Assembly (NCBI GenBank): GCA_902388455.1
Contig: CABMPD010000025.1
Span: forward strand, 1-25,693
Direction of reading: 5' to 3'
Length of the DNA: 25,693 bases
Source: an uncultured Alistipes sp.
GTDB taxonomy: Bacteria; Bacteroidota; Bacteroidia; Bacteroidales; UBA932
Shown: positions 15,072 to 23,140 of the stretch, in pieces
Layout: the number at the start of each line of letters is the position of its first letter
Numbering within the stretch: position 1 is the stretch's first letter
Program-made: the position numbers and the translations under genes
Notes under the pieces: model-generated
What the model was told of the DNA's origin: nothing
What the model saw: only the letters and a program-made list of their open reading frames with translations
The model's database searches: none

Positions 15072-16529
15072 ATGGACAGGTTTATCGAAAATTTCAAGAA
15101 GGGATTCCCCTTCCTTAAGCTCGTGGCGGCCGCCACACCCTCCAAAGGTATTCTGGTAATGGATGAGAAAGCACGGCAGGAGGCCGTGGACAGGTATGAG
15201 AAATTCTCGGGTGAGGTTGTGAAATTTGTACCGGCATCAGGAGCTGCCTCGCGCATGTTCAAAGACCTCTTTGAGGGCAGGGATGTTCTGGCGGGCGGCA
15301 ATCCTCTGGATCCTGCTTCGAAAGCCCGGAAGTTTGTGGACAATATAGACAGGTTCGCTTTCTACTCCCAGGAGGATTTTTGCGGTCTCACACCTTTCGG
15401 TATCCTGGATCATGTGATAGGGCTGGGTGCTTCGGCCAGCGGCAGGCCCGGACTGGACTACGGTAACAGGCCCAAGGGGCAGGTGCTCTTCCACCGTTAT
15501 GACGGGGAGGTGCGTACTGCTTTTGAGGAGCATCTGGTGGAAGGCGCACTGTATGCCCGCAGTGCATCAGGAAAGGTGAGGATTCATTTCACCGTGTCTC
15601 CAGCCCATCAGGCGGGCTTCGAGAAGATACTCAGCGAGACTGTCACGAAGTATGAGGAGCGCTTCGGCTGCAAGTACGACATCTCTTTCAGCGTTCAGGA
15701 TCCCGCGACGGACATTATTGCTGTCAATGAGGACAATACACCATTCCTCAAGGCTGACGGCAAGCCGCTCTACCGTCCCGGCGGACACGGTGCGCTGCTG
15801 GGTAATCTGGCGGCTGTTGACGGAGACATCATCTTCCTGAAGAATATTGACAACGTAGTGCATCAGAGATTGCTGGACGAGACAGTGACCTGGAAGAAGG
15901 TGCTGGCCGGCAAGCTGCTGGAGGTGCGTGAGAAGATATACGGATTTCTGGTGGCTCTGGATGAGATGATGGCTTCCGGTGCTGAGAATCCTGATCTTTT
16001 GGCGGAGATCAGGGCATTCCTGGAAAAAGAGTTCTGCGTCACTCTGCCCGAAGTACCGGCCGATATCTATCCACGTTACCTGCATGCCAAGCTGAACCGT
16101 CCCATCCGTGTCTGCGGCATGGTCAAGAACGAGGGCGAGCCGGGTGGTGGTCCCTACATCGTCTATGATGCTGACGGGGCTACATCCCTGCAGATTCTTG
16201 AAGGTGCGCAGCTTAACATGAATGATTCCGCAACTGTAGCCATGCTCAAAGGCTCTACCCATTTCAATCCTGTGGATGTGGTATGCAGCACGGTCAACTA
16301 TCTCGGTGAAAAGTTCGACCTTCAGCGTTTTGTGGATCCCGAAACAGGCTTTATCAGTCACAAGAGCTATGAGGGCCGTCCACTCAAGGCGCAGGAGCTC
16401 CCAGGTCTCTGGAACGGTTCCATGAGCAATTGGAACACCGTTTTCGTGGAAGTGCCTCTTATTACATTCAATCCGGTCAAGACTGTTCTGGACCTGCTCC
16501 GTCCGGAGCACCAGCCTGATGCCAGGTAG
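15072..16529 (+). CDS. DUF4301 family protein, possible nucleotidyltransferase
   Basis: A 485-aa soluble protein that I place in DUF4301, a family found mainly in Bacteroidota, with no established function that I know. Several segments resemble UDP-sugar pyrophosphorylases: PASGAASRMFKDL (54-66) like the nucleotide-binding glycine loop with its Arg, SFSVQDPATD (206-214), RPGGHGALL (235-243) like the GNGGLY block, and FLKNIDN (255-261) like the metal-binding VDN. The order and spacing of these blocks fit that fold. The nucleotidyltransferase role is therefore inference from motifs; the substrate is unknown. No signal peptide or membrane segment is seen. It ends 1 bp before the convergent GtrA gene. 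Confidence 0.75.
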   Translation: MDRFIENFKKGFPFLKLVAAATPSKGILVMDEKARQEAVDRYEKFSGEVVKFVPASGAASRMFKDLFEGRDVLAGGNPLDPASKARKFVDNIDRFAFYSQEDFCGLTPFGILDHVIGLGASASGRPGLDYGNRPKGQVLFHRYDGEVRTAFEEHLVEGALYARSASGKVRIHFTVSPAHQAGFEKILSETVTKYEERFGCKYDISFSVQDPATDIIAVNEDNTPFLKADGKPLYRPGGHGALLGNLAAVDGDIIFLKNIDNVVHQRLLDETVTWKKVLAGKLLEVREKIYGFLVALDEMMASGAENPDLLAEIRAFLEKEFCVTLPEVPADIYPRYLHAKLNRPIRVCGMVKNEGEPGGGPYIVYDADGATSLQILEGAQLNMNDSATVAMLKGSTHFNPVDVVCSTVNYLGEKFDLQRFVDPETGFISHKSYEGRPLKAQELPGLWNGSMSNWNTVFVEVPLITFNPVKTVLDLLRPEHQPDAR

Positions 16530-16530
16530 G

Positions 16531-16926
16531 CTAGCGGTTGAATGTTACCAGTAGGTTCATGGTAAAGTTCCATACCATGACGACGGCTGTGGCACAGAGC
16601 TTAGAAAAATAAAAATTCCATTTGAGGCGGTCGGCGAGAAGATATATCGTAAGATTGTTGATGCCGAGGCCGATGAGGGAGATGATGAAAAACGAGAGAT
16701 ATTCCACCGGAATATCCTCGTTTTTGCTATGGAACGTCCACAGGCGGTTCCATATATAATTGTTCGTAGCGGCGAGAACGAAACCTGCTGAATTGGAAAG
16801 GAACTTGTTCAGCTTCGCTTTCTCCTTCAGCAGGTACGTCACGCCGAAATCCACTATCATGCCGGAGCAGCCGACTACTCCGAACTTGATGAATTTCAGT
16901 AATAATATTTTATCAAATACTGCCAA
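16531..16926 (-). CDS. GtrA family membrane protein
   Basis: A 131-aa four-helix membrane protein of the GtrA/DPMS3 family (helices about 12-32, 42-60, 75-97, 104-126). Recognisable pieces are FIKFGVVGCSGMIVDFGVTY near the start, NNYIWNRLWTF in the middle and WNFTMNLLVTF at the end. Members often help move polyprenyl-linked sugars across the membrane for cell-surface glycans. No glycosyltransferase gene adjoins it. It lies 6 bp after the deoxyhypusine-synthase-like gene and is probably co-transcribed with it. Its end is 1 bp from the end of the convergent DUF4301 gene. Confidence 0.9.
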   Translation of the reverse strand: MAVFDKILLLKFIKFGVVGCSGMIVDFGVTYLLKEKAKLNKFLSNSAGFVLAATNNYIWNRLWTFHSKNEDIPVEYLSFFIISLIGLGINNLTIYLLADRLKWNFYFSKLCATAVVMVWNFTMNLLVTFNR

Positions 16927-16932
16927 GAGCTC

Positions 16933-17907
16933 TTACCACCCGAGAACGTATGCGAAAATGAGTGGAGCAACGATGGTCGCATCTGACTCGACGATAAAGC
17001 GGGGAGTGTCCTTGGAGAGCTTGCCCCAGGTGATCTTTTCGTTGGGAACGGCTCCGGAATACGAGCCGTAGGATGTTGTGGAGTCGGAGATCTGGCAGAA
17101 GTACGACCACAGGGGCACGTCCTTCCACTCGAGGTCCTGAGCCATCATGGGCACCACGCAGATGGGGAAGTCACCGGCTGTGCCGCCGCCGATCTGGAAG
17201 AAGCCTACGCCGGCTCCGCCCGAATTGGCTCTGTACCACTCGGTCAGGTAGATCATGGTCTCGATACCGTTCTTGATCATGTTGGTGTCGAACTCACCCC
17301 TGATGCAGTGTGCGGTGAAGATGTTGGCTGTGGTGCAGTCCTCCCATGCGGGCACTACGATGGGGATGTTCTTCTCGCAGGCGGCGAGGACCCAGCTGTC
17401 CTTGGGGTCGATCTCGTAGTACTGCTCGAGCACTCCGCTGCGCAGCAGGCGGTAGATCACCTCCCAGGGGAAGAGTCTCTCACCCTTGGCCTTCATGTCG
17501 TTCCACACCTCTACGAGATGGTGCTCCAGTCTTCTGAATGCCTCCTCCTCAGGTATGCAGGTGTCGGTCACGCGGTTCATGTGGTTCTCGAGAAGCTCGT
17601 GCTCCTGCTCGGGAGTCAGGTCACGGTAGTTGGGCACCCTCTTGTAATGGGAGTGTGCGACGAGGTTCATGATGTCCTCCTCGAGGTTGTTTGCCGAGCA
17701 TGATACGATGGAGAATTTGCCCTGACGTATCATCTCTGCCAGAGAGATACCGAGCTCGGCGGTACTCATGGCTCCCGCCATTGCCAGCATCATCTTGCCG
17801 CCCCGGTTCATCAGGTCGTCGTATGCCTTTGCGGCGTCGACGAGAGTAGCCGAGTTGAAATGACGGTAGTGATGAGTGATGAATTTTGAGATAGGTCCTC
17901 TTTCCAT
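16933..17907 (-). CDS. Deoxyhypusine synthase-like protein
   Basis: A 324-aa NAD-dependent enzyme of the deoxyhypusine synthase superfamily. AMAGAMSTAELG (43-54), the HSHYKRVPNYRDL region (86-97), GVGFFQIGGGTAGDFPI (233-249) and SGAVPNEKITWGKL (284-297) follow the family order. Lys296 in WGKL aligns with the lysine that carries the aminobutyl group in human DHS. Archaea and eukaryotes use DHS to modify eIF5A, but bacteria lack eIF5A, so this homologue more likely handles polyamines (for example a homospermidine-type reaction) or another acceptor. It is the first gene of a pair with GtrA. The length is close to that of canonical DHS (about 370) but somewhat shorter. Confidence 0.88.
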   Translation of the reverse strand: MERGPISKFITHHYRHFNSATLVDAAKAYDDLMNRGGKMMLAMAGAMSTAELGISLAEMIRQGKFSIVSCSANNLEEDIMNLVAHSHYKRVPNYRDLTPEQEHELLENHMNRVTDTCIPEEEAFRRLEHHLVEVWNDMKAKGERLFPWEVIYRLLRSGVLEQYYEIDPKDSWVLAACEKNIPIVVPAWEDCTTANIFTAHCIRGEFDTNMIKNGIETMIYLTEWYRANSGGAGVGFFQIGGGTAGDFPICVVPMMAQDLEWKDVPLWSYFCQISDSTTSYGSYSGAVPNEKITWGKLSKDTPRFIVESDATIVAPLIFAYVLGW

Positions 17908-17931
17908 TTTTCTTGTTTTTTTAATCGTGCC

Positions 17932-17960
17932 GCAAATTTATAAAATTTTAATAAATTTGC
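17932..17960. promoter_or_regulatory. Palindromic divergent promoter between DHS-like gene and ffh
   Basis: A perfect inverted repeat has arms GCAAATTTAT (17932-17941) and ATAAATTTGC (17951-17960), with an AT-only 9-bp centre. Each arm contains TAAATTTG reading outward: plus 17952-17959 towards ffh (ATG 31 bp later) and minus 17933-17940 towards the DHS-like gene (ATG 25 bp later). Both match TAnnTTTG. No clear TTG is at the expected -33 distance on either side. Confidence 0.55.
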
Positions 17961-17990
17961 AGATTATTTAATAAAGACAAGTTTCACGGT

Positions 17991-19325
17991 ATGTTTGAGA
18001 ATTTAACCGAAAAATTAGAAAGATCATTCAAAATAATCAAAGGTCAGGGCCGTATCACGGAGATTAACATAGCGGAGACGCTGAAGGAGGTGCGCCGTGC
18101 ACTGCTGGACGCCGACGTAAGCTACCGCGTGGCCAAGGACTTCTGCAACGATGTCAAGGCCAAGGCCTTGGGACAGAACGTGCTGACCGCTGTCCGTCCC
18201 GACCAGATGATGATAAAGATAGTCCACGACGAGCTGGTGACCCTCATGGGCAGCACGGCGTCGGACATCAATATAAAAGGTAAGCCCGGCATCGTCCTGG
18301 TGGCCGGTCTCCAGGGTTCCGGTAAGACGACCTTCTGCGGCAAGCTGGCGCTCAACTGCAAGAGCAAGCGCGGCCTCAAGGTGATGCTGGTGGCCGGTGA
18401 CGTGTACAGACCCGCGGCCATCGACCAGCTGAAGGTACTCGGCGGACAGATCGAGGTATTTGTCTACTCCGAGGACGGGGTGAAGGACCCGGTTAAGATA
18501 GCCAGGAATGCTATAGCATACGCGACAAAGGAAAATTATTCCTTAGTCATCGTCGATACCGCCGGCCGTCTGGCAGTGGACGAGGAGATGATGGACGAGA
18601 TAGCTGCCATCAAGGAGGCCGTCAAGCCTACCGAGACCCTCTTCGTGGTCGACGCCATGACCGGTCAGGACGCCGTGGAGACCGCCAAGGCCTTCAACGA
18701 CCGTCTCGACTTCGACGGAGTGGTGCTCACCAAGATGGACGGTGATACCCGCGGCGGTGCCGCCCTCTCGGTCAAGGCCGTGGTCAACAAGCCGATCAAG
18801 TTCATCAGTTCCGGCGAGAAGATGGTAGCCCTTGATGTCTTCCATCCCGACCGTATCGCCGACCGTATTCTCGGCATGGGCGATGTGGTCTCCCTGGTGG
18901 AGAAAGCCCAGGAGCAGTACGACGAGCAGGAGGCCCGCAAGCTGGCCAAGAAACTGGCCAAGAACCAGTTCAACCTCTGGGACTTCTATCAGCAGATCCA
19001 GCAGATCAAGAAGATGGGCAATATCAAGGACCTGGCCTCCATGATTCCCGGTGTGGGCAAGGCCCTCAAGGACGTGGACATAGACAACAACTCCTTCAAG
19101 AGCGTCGAGGCCATCATCCTCTCCATGACTCCATATGAGAGGGAGAATCCGGCTGTAATCAACGGTTCCCGCCGCCGCAGGATAGCCGAAGGCAGCGGCA
19201 CTACGATAGCTGATGTCAACCGCCTGCTCAAGCAGTTCGAGGGCACCCGCAAGATTATGAAAACAGTCGCCTCCGGTGGAGTCCGCAATGCGATTAAGAC
19301 GGCTAAGGGCATGAGGCGCAGATAA
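17991..19325 (+). CDS. ffh: Signal recognition particle protein Ffh
   Basis: SRP GTPase (444 aa) that binds signal sequences of nascent membrane proteins and, with 4.5S RNA, brings them to FtsY. The N domain covers about 1-95. The G domain follows, with GLQGSGKT (106-113), DVYRPAA, DTAGRL and TKMDGD. The M domain (about 300-444) has the RNA-binding region GSRRRRIAEGSG and a methionine-rich tail. The length is normal. It heads a plus-strand run in which folD follows after 27 bp. The 4.5S RNA gene is not in the window. High C-ending codon use suits a strongly expressed gene. Confidence 0.97.
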   Translation: MFENLTEKLERSFKIIKGQGRITEINIAETLKEVRRALLDADVSYRVAKDFCNDVKAKALGQNVLTAVRPDQMMIKIVHDELVTLMGSTASDINIKGKPGIVLVAGLQGSGKTTFCGKLALNCKSKRGLKVMLVAGDVYRPAAIDQLKVLGGQIEVFVYSEDGVKDPVKIARNAIAYATKENYSLVIVDTAGRLAVDEEMMDEIAAIKEAVKPTETLFVVDAMTGQDAVETAKAFNDRLDFDGVVLTKMDGDTRGGAALSVKAVVNKPIKFISSGEKMVALDVFHPDRIADRILGMGDVVSLVEKAQEQYDEQEARKLAKKLAKNQFNLWDFYQQIQQIKKMGNIKDLASMIPGVGKALKDVDIDNNSFKSVEAIILSMTPYERENPAVINGSRRRRIAEGSGTTIADVNRLLKQFEGTRKIMKTVASGGVRNAIKTAKGMRRR

Positions 19326-19352
19326 TATCAAGACAATTAATAATAGTACCCA

Positions 19353-20237
19353 ATGATTCTTTTAAATGGTAAGGAAACGGCGGATGCCGTGAAAAAAGAG
19401 ATAGCCGCACAGGTGGCCGGGATGACCTCCCGCGGGGAGCGTCCTCCTCATCTGGTGGCAGTACTGGTGGGTGAGGACGGAGCCAGCAAAACTTATGTAG
19501 CCAATAAAGAAAAGGCTTGTGCTGCAGTTGGTTTCAAGTCCACTCTTCTCACATTTCCGGAGTCAGTGACCGAGGCGGAGCTCCTCGCGCAGATTCAGAA
19601 GCTCAACGAGGATGATGACGTGGACGGATTCATCGTCCAGCTGCCTCTTCCAAAGCATATCGATGAGAACAAGGTAATCAATGCCATCTCGCCTCTCAAG
19701 GATGTGGACGGCTTTCATCCTGTCAATGTAGGCCGCATGGCTCTTGGCGAGGAGGCATTCCTGCCTGCGACTCCGTATGGAATACTGCTGCTGTTGGAGC
19801 GTTATGGAATAGAGACTTCTGGAAAGCACTGCGTGATTCTCGGACGAAGCAATATCGTAGGTCGGCCAGTCGCTAACCTGCTTTCCCGCAAGGCTTATCC
19901 GGGTGACTGTACCGTGACCATGTGTCACAGCCGTACCAAGGACATAGCCTCGTATACCCGCAGTGCGGACATCATCGTAGCAGCCCTCGGTGTTCCCGAG
20001 TTTCTCAAGGGCGATATGGTCAAGGAAGGTGCGGTGGTTATCGACGTGGGTATTACCCGCGTACCCGCTGACAATCCTAAAGGTTACCGCATCGTGGGAG
20101 ACGTGGAGTTTGATACAGTGGCTCCCAAGTGCTCATACATAACACCTGTGCCGGGAGGAGTCGGGCCTATGACTATTATCTCTCTTATGAAGAATACCTT
20201 CAAGGCCAGAGAACTGAAATTGTCCGATAAAAAATAA
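19353..20237 (+). CDS. folD: Methylenetetrahydrofolate dehydrogenase / cyclohydrolase FolD
   Basis: Bifunctional FolD (294 aa) that converts 5,10-methylene-THF to 10-formyl-THF in two steps in the cytoplasm. The active-site pair is Tyr48 and Lys52 in TYVANKEKA. Further landmarks are QLPLPKHI (96-103), DVDGFHP (117-123), the nucleotide-binding loop GRSNIVGRP (164-172) and the end motif [10 protein letters not shown] (265-274). All are intact. It follows ffh by 27 bp and is followed by the thioredoxin-like gene after 12 bp, so it is probably transcribed from the ffh promoter. Confidence 0.97.
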   Translation: MILLNGKETADAVKKEIAAQVAGMTSRGERPPHLVAVLVGEDGASKTYVANKEKACAAVGFKSTLLTFPESVTEAELLAQIQKLNEDDDVDGFIVQLPLPKHIDENKVINAISPLKDVDGFHPVNVGRMALGEEAFLPATPYGILLLLERYGIETSGKHCVILGRSNIVGRPVANLLSRKAYPGDCTVTMCHSRTKDIASYTRSADIIVAALGVPEFLKGDMVKEGAVVIDVGITRVPADNPKGYRIVGDVEFDTVAPKCSYITPVPGGVGPMTIISLMKNTFKARELKLSDKK

Positions 20238-20249
20238 CTGCTTACGATT

Positions 20250-20780
20250 ATGAGATACATCTTCTTTATTGCTGCTGCGGCAGCCATGCTGCTGACATCC
20301 TCCTGCAAGAACAACGGTCCTGACAAAATCAAGGCTGGTGATACCCTCCCGGAATTCTCCCTCAGTTCCGAAGTCTACGGGGACATTTCTTCCTCCGACC
20401 TTAAGGGCAAGGTGACATATCTCTGCTTCTTTGCTACCTGGTGCCCTCCCTGTCAGCTTGAGCTGGCGGCTGTTCAGGACACTCTTCTGCCTATGTTCCA
20501 GGATGAGGAAGACTTCCGACTGGTAGTAGTGGGCCGCGAACATACGGATGACGACCTGACTGAGTACAACAAAACCAAGAATTTCACATTTGCACTATAT
20601 CCGGATCCCGAGCGCGAGGTTTATTCCCTCTTTGCCACCGAGACGATACCTAGAGCCTACCTTATAGACCGGGACGGCGTTGTGGTAGATGCGGCGACCG
20701 GTTTTGACGGGGAGCATTTTGCCTCTGTGATGGATTCTATCCGAGAACTGCTTGACAGCGAAACTTCTGTTGAACTTTAA
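20250..20780 (+). CDS. TlpA-like thioredoxin-fold lipoprotein
   Basis: A 176-aa exported thiol-disulfide protein. Residues 1-18 form a signal peptide ending in LTSSC, with Cys19 as the likely lipid-bearing residue. The thioredoxin fold spans about 28-172. The active site is TWCPPC (63-68) with Cys65 and Cys68, and the cis-Pro turn is ETIPRAYLID. This is the AhpC/TSA-Redoxin type common in Bacteroidota envelope redox chemistry. The substrate is unknown. It is placed 12 bp after folD and 11 bp before the M81 gene, another lipoprotein, so the two may work in the same envelope compartment. Confidence 0.88.
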   Translation: MRYIFFIAAAAAMLLTSSCKNNGPDKIKAGDTLPEFSLSSEVYGDISSSDLKGKVTYLCFFATWCPPCQLELAAVQDTLLPMFQDEEDFRLVVVGREHTDDDLTEYNKTKNFTFALYPDPEREVYSLFATETIPRAYLIDRDGVVVDAATGFDGEHFASVMDSIRELLDSETSVEL

Positions 20781-20791
20781 AAATACGTTTT

Positions 20792-22327
20792 ATGAGATAT
20801 TTGTCCAAATTCCTGGCAGTTGTCCTGGCGGCAGCTGTAGTATGCGGATGCGCTGAGAAGAAGCCCCGCGTCGCCATTGTCGGAGTAGGTATCGAGTGCA
20901 GCACATTCTCGCCTGCCCGCACCACTCTCGATATGTTCCGTCCTCTGTACGGAGAGGACATAATCAAGTCATATCCCTTCTTTGAGGGAGAGAACAATGA
21001 GCTGCTAGCCCGTGCCGAGTGGGTTCCGACTATTGTTGCCTGGGCTACCCCCGGCGGAATGGTTACCCGCGAGTGCTATGATACCCTGCTCAACCAATCG
21101 CTCCGTCTGCTGAAGCAGAATATGCCCTACGACGGTATTTTCCTGGATATTCACGGTGCGATGAGCGTGGAGGGACTGGATGATCCTGAAGGAGATTATA
21201 TCACCAGGATACGCGAGGTGGTCGGAGATGATGTCCTGATCTCCACTTCTATGGACCCTCACGGCTGCGTGTCGCCCCGTCTGGCTCAGAATACCGACCT
21301 TATCACATCGTTCCGTATGTCGCCCCATACTGACCGGTATATCAGCCGTGAGCGTGCAGTGGTCAATCTGCTGGACCGCCTCGAGAGCGGCAAGGGCAAG
21401 CCCGCCTACAAGGCCTGGGTGAAGGTGCCCATCCTGCTGCCCGGAGAGAAGACCTCTACCCGCGTGGAGCCCGGCAAGTCCCTGTATGCCGCCATTGAGC
21501 CGATTGAGGCTCAGGACGGTGTAATAGACGCCGCTATCTGGATGTCCTATCCCTGGGCCGACGAGCCCCGCAACCACGGTGTGGTGGTGGTAACCGGTGA
21601 CGACAGCGTGCAGGTGACTGAGGGGGCAAAGTCCCTGGCGGAGCATTTCTGGTCGGTGCGCAACGATTTCGAGTTCGTGGCTCCGACTGCCTCTCTTGAG
21701 GAAGTGCTGGCCAAGGCCATCAGGAGTGATAATAAGCCTTACTTCATCAGTGATATGGGAGACAATCCCACAGCCGGCGGTGCAGGCGACGTGACCTGGA
21801 CCCTGCAGAAACTGCTGGCGCGTCCCGAGTTTAAGAAAGCCAGTGGCAAGACCCTCGTCTATGCGGCTATTCCCGGTCCAGAGATGGTGGCCCAGGCCAA
21901 GAAAGTCGGGGAGGGCGGACATGTCCGCTGCAAGGTGGGCGCCGCTGTGGATGACCGCTATGCTCCTCCGGTGATGCTGGACGGTACGGTGGTCAAGATT
22001 CTGGACCGCGAGCGCAACGATCAGGTGGTTGTCAAGGTCGGCTCGATGCTGGTCATCGTGGGCGAGGACCGCAGTCCCTATCATTACAAGGGAGACTTCG
22101 AGCGTCTGGGCATCGACCCCTATGACGTGGACATCATCGTGGTGAAGCTCGGCTACCTGACCGAGGAGCTCTACGAGATCAGCCACGCAGGCGACTGGAT
22201 GATGGCCCATACCCGTGGCGGTGTGGACCAGGATCTCCTGCAGCTGCCCTACAAGCGTCTCGAGCGTCCGATCTATCCCCTCGATCCAGACATGCCGGAT
22301 CCTGACCTCGAAGTCGTCTTCATGTAG
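20792..22327 (+). CDS. M81 family (MlrC-like) metallopeptidase lipoprotein
   Basis: A 511-aa protein of the M81/MlrC family. Residues 1-19 are a lipoprotein signal with the cleavage box VVCGC (Cys20). The N-terminal domain (about 25-310) begins VGIECSTFSPARTTLDMF, equivalent to the HETNTFSP opening of the family. Likely metal ligands are Glu35, His121 in DIHGAM, Asp155/His157 in MDPHG and His179 in SPHTD. The C-terminal domain (about 315-500) includes SDMGDNPTAGGAGDVT. MlrC itself opens small peptides from microcystin; here the substrate is unknown. Attachment to the membrane facing the periplasm or outside is unusual compared with cytoplasmic members. It is the last gene of the ffh run. Confidence 0.85.
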   Translation: MRYLSKFLAVVLAAAVVCGCAEKKPRVAIVGVGIECSTFSPARTTLDMFRPLYGEDIIKSYPFFEGENNELLARAEWVPTIVAWATPGGMVTRECYDTLLNQSLRLLKQNMPYDGIFLDIHGAMSVEGLDDPEGDYITRIREVVGDDVLISTSMDPHGCVSPRLAQNTDLITSFRMSPHTDRYISRERAVVNLLDRLESGKGKPAYKAWVKVPILLPGEKTSTRVEPGKSLYAAIEPIEAQDGVIDAAIWMSYPWADEPRNHGVVVVTGDDSVQVTEGAKSLAEHFWSVRNDFEFVAPTASLEEVLAKAIRSDNKPYFISDMGDNPTAGGAGDVTWTLQKLLARPEFKKASGKTLVYAAIPGPEMVAQAKKVGEGGHVRCKVGAAVDDRYAPPVMLDGTVVKILDRERNDQVVVKVGSMLVIVGEDRSPYHYKGDFERLGIDPYDVDIIVVKLGYLTEELYEISHAGDWMMAHTRGGVDQDLLQLPYKRLERPIYPLDPDMPDPDLEVVFM

Positions 22328-22343
22328 GCGGCCGTACTTTGCG

Positions 22344-22949
22344 TTACCCGACTATCTCGGCATCGTGGAAGCGGAAGTGCTCATGGATGCGGCGCAGTCT
22401 GATGCTGAGGGCGATGAGCAGGACACCGAAGAAGATGAATGCGCAGCCGGTGAGGATGACTACCGAGGCTGTTCCGAGAGTCAGGGGGAAGAATGTGATG
22501 CCGAGTGACAGGAGCAGCAGGATAACGCCTCCGGCGATTACCCATCCGCTGCCGCGGACGCGGAACGAGTCCATGTCACTGCCGAGTCCGATGATCATGA
22601 AACTGTGGAACATCATCCAGACCCCGAGGATGACCGGCAGCACTACCAGGGTGATGCGCGGATAGCAGCACAGGAAGAGGCCTATGAGCAGGTCCAGTAT
22701 GCCGCCCACGATGCTGTAGCTGCGGGTGGTGAAGTAGTTACGGCTGGTGGTGCTGACTACGAGCTCCACTATGCCGGAGATAAGCATCAGTATGCCGAAC
22801 ATGATGCTGAGGGTGAGATAGCTCTCTATGGGGTTGCAGAATACGACGATGCCTGCAATGATGGAGAGGATACCGGTAATCAGGTACAGCCACCAGTGGC
22901 GGACGGTCCTGGAGGCCTTGTCGGCCATTCTGTTGAACAGATTTTCCAT
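22344..22949 (-). CDS. HdeD family / DUF308 membrane protein
   Basis: A 201-aa inner membrane protein with six hydrophobic helices (about 18-38, 46-67, 77-96, 100-120, 131-152, 158-180), arranged as three repeated pairs, typical of DUF308/HdeD. Characteristic pieces are WWLYLITGILSIIAGIVVF and the YSIVGGILDLLIGLFL repeat. HdeD was named for acid resistance in E. coli, but most homologues have no known activity. It is a single gene, convergent with the M81 gene with 16 bp between stops and no clear terminator. I did not find a strong promoter in front of it. Confidence 0.85.
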   Translation of the reverse strand: MENLFNRMADKASRTVRHWWLYLITGILSIIAGIVVFCNPIESYLTLSIMFGILMLISGIVELVVSTTSRNYFTTRSYSIVGGILDLLIGLFLCCYPRITLVVLPVILGVWMMFHSFMIIGLGSDMDSFRVRGSGWVIAGGVILLLLSLGITFFPLTLGTASVVILTGCAFIFFGVLLIALSIRLRRIHEHFRFHDAEIVG

Positions 22950-23003
22950 AATAACAAATAATTAACAATTGGTTTAATAAAGTACTTAAATTACCTATCA
23001 ACA

Positions 23004-23070
23004 ATTGTGCAGTATTGTCTTCTGGAGTATCATCAGAACATATTGTCATTTTTTTCGGAAAAATTGTCAT
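23004..23070. repeat. Repeated ATTGT motifs upstream of the C69 gene
   Basis: The 191-bp divergent gap between the HdeD and dipeptidase genes carries ATTGT at 23004, 23014, 23042 and 23063. The last two extend to ATTGTCAT and are 21 bp apart, close to two DNA turns. They end about 29 bp before the -7 box of the dipeptidase gene. They could be binding sites for a regulator, but the motif is short and AT-rich. Confidence 0.35.
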
Positions 23071-23098
23071 GAGCGGTAGGGCGACATGAGAGTTTTAC

Positions 23099-23106
23099 TA
23101 CATTTG
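23099..23106 (+). promoter_or_regulatory. Candidate -7 element of the C69 dipeptidase gene
   Basis: TACATTTG matches TAnnTTTG and lies 34 bp before the ATG. No TTG is at the expected distance upstream, so transcription may depend on an activator. Confidence 0.45.
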
Positions 23107-23140
23107 AAAGGTTAAACCATAAACATCTGCAATACTGTAT

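Noticed and set aside
15567..16511. Open frame of 314 codons opposite DUF4301
   Set aside because: Antisense of DUF4301, which has a strong promoter and conserved blocks. The opposite translation shows no recognisable motif.
16933..17907. True hypusine pathway in this organism
   Set aside because: The enzyme is DHS-like, but no eIF5A or hydroxylase gene is present and bacteria lack eIF5A. The annotation is kept as DHS-like only.
21005..22210. Open frame of 401 codons opposite the M81 gene
   Set aside because: Antisense of a full-length M81 gene with intact motifs. The His/Leu/Gly-rich translation shows no family features and has no promoter or start context.
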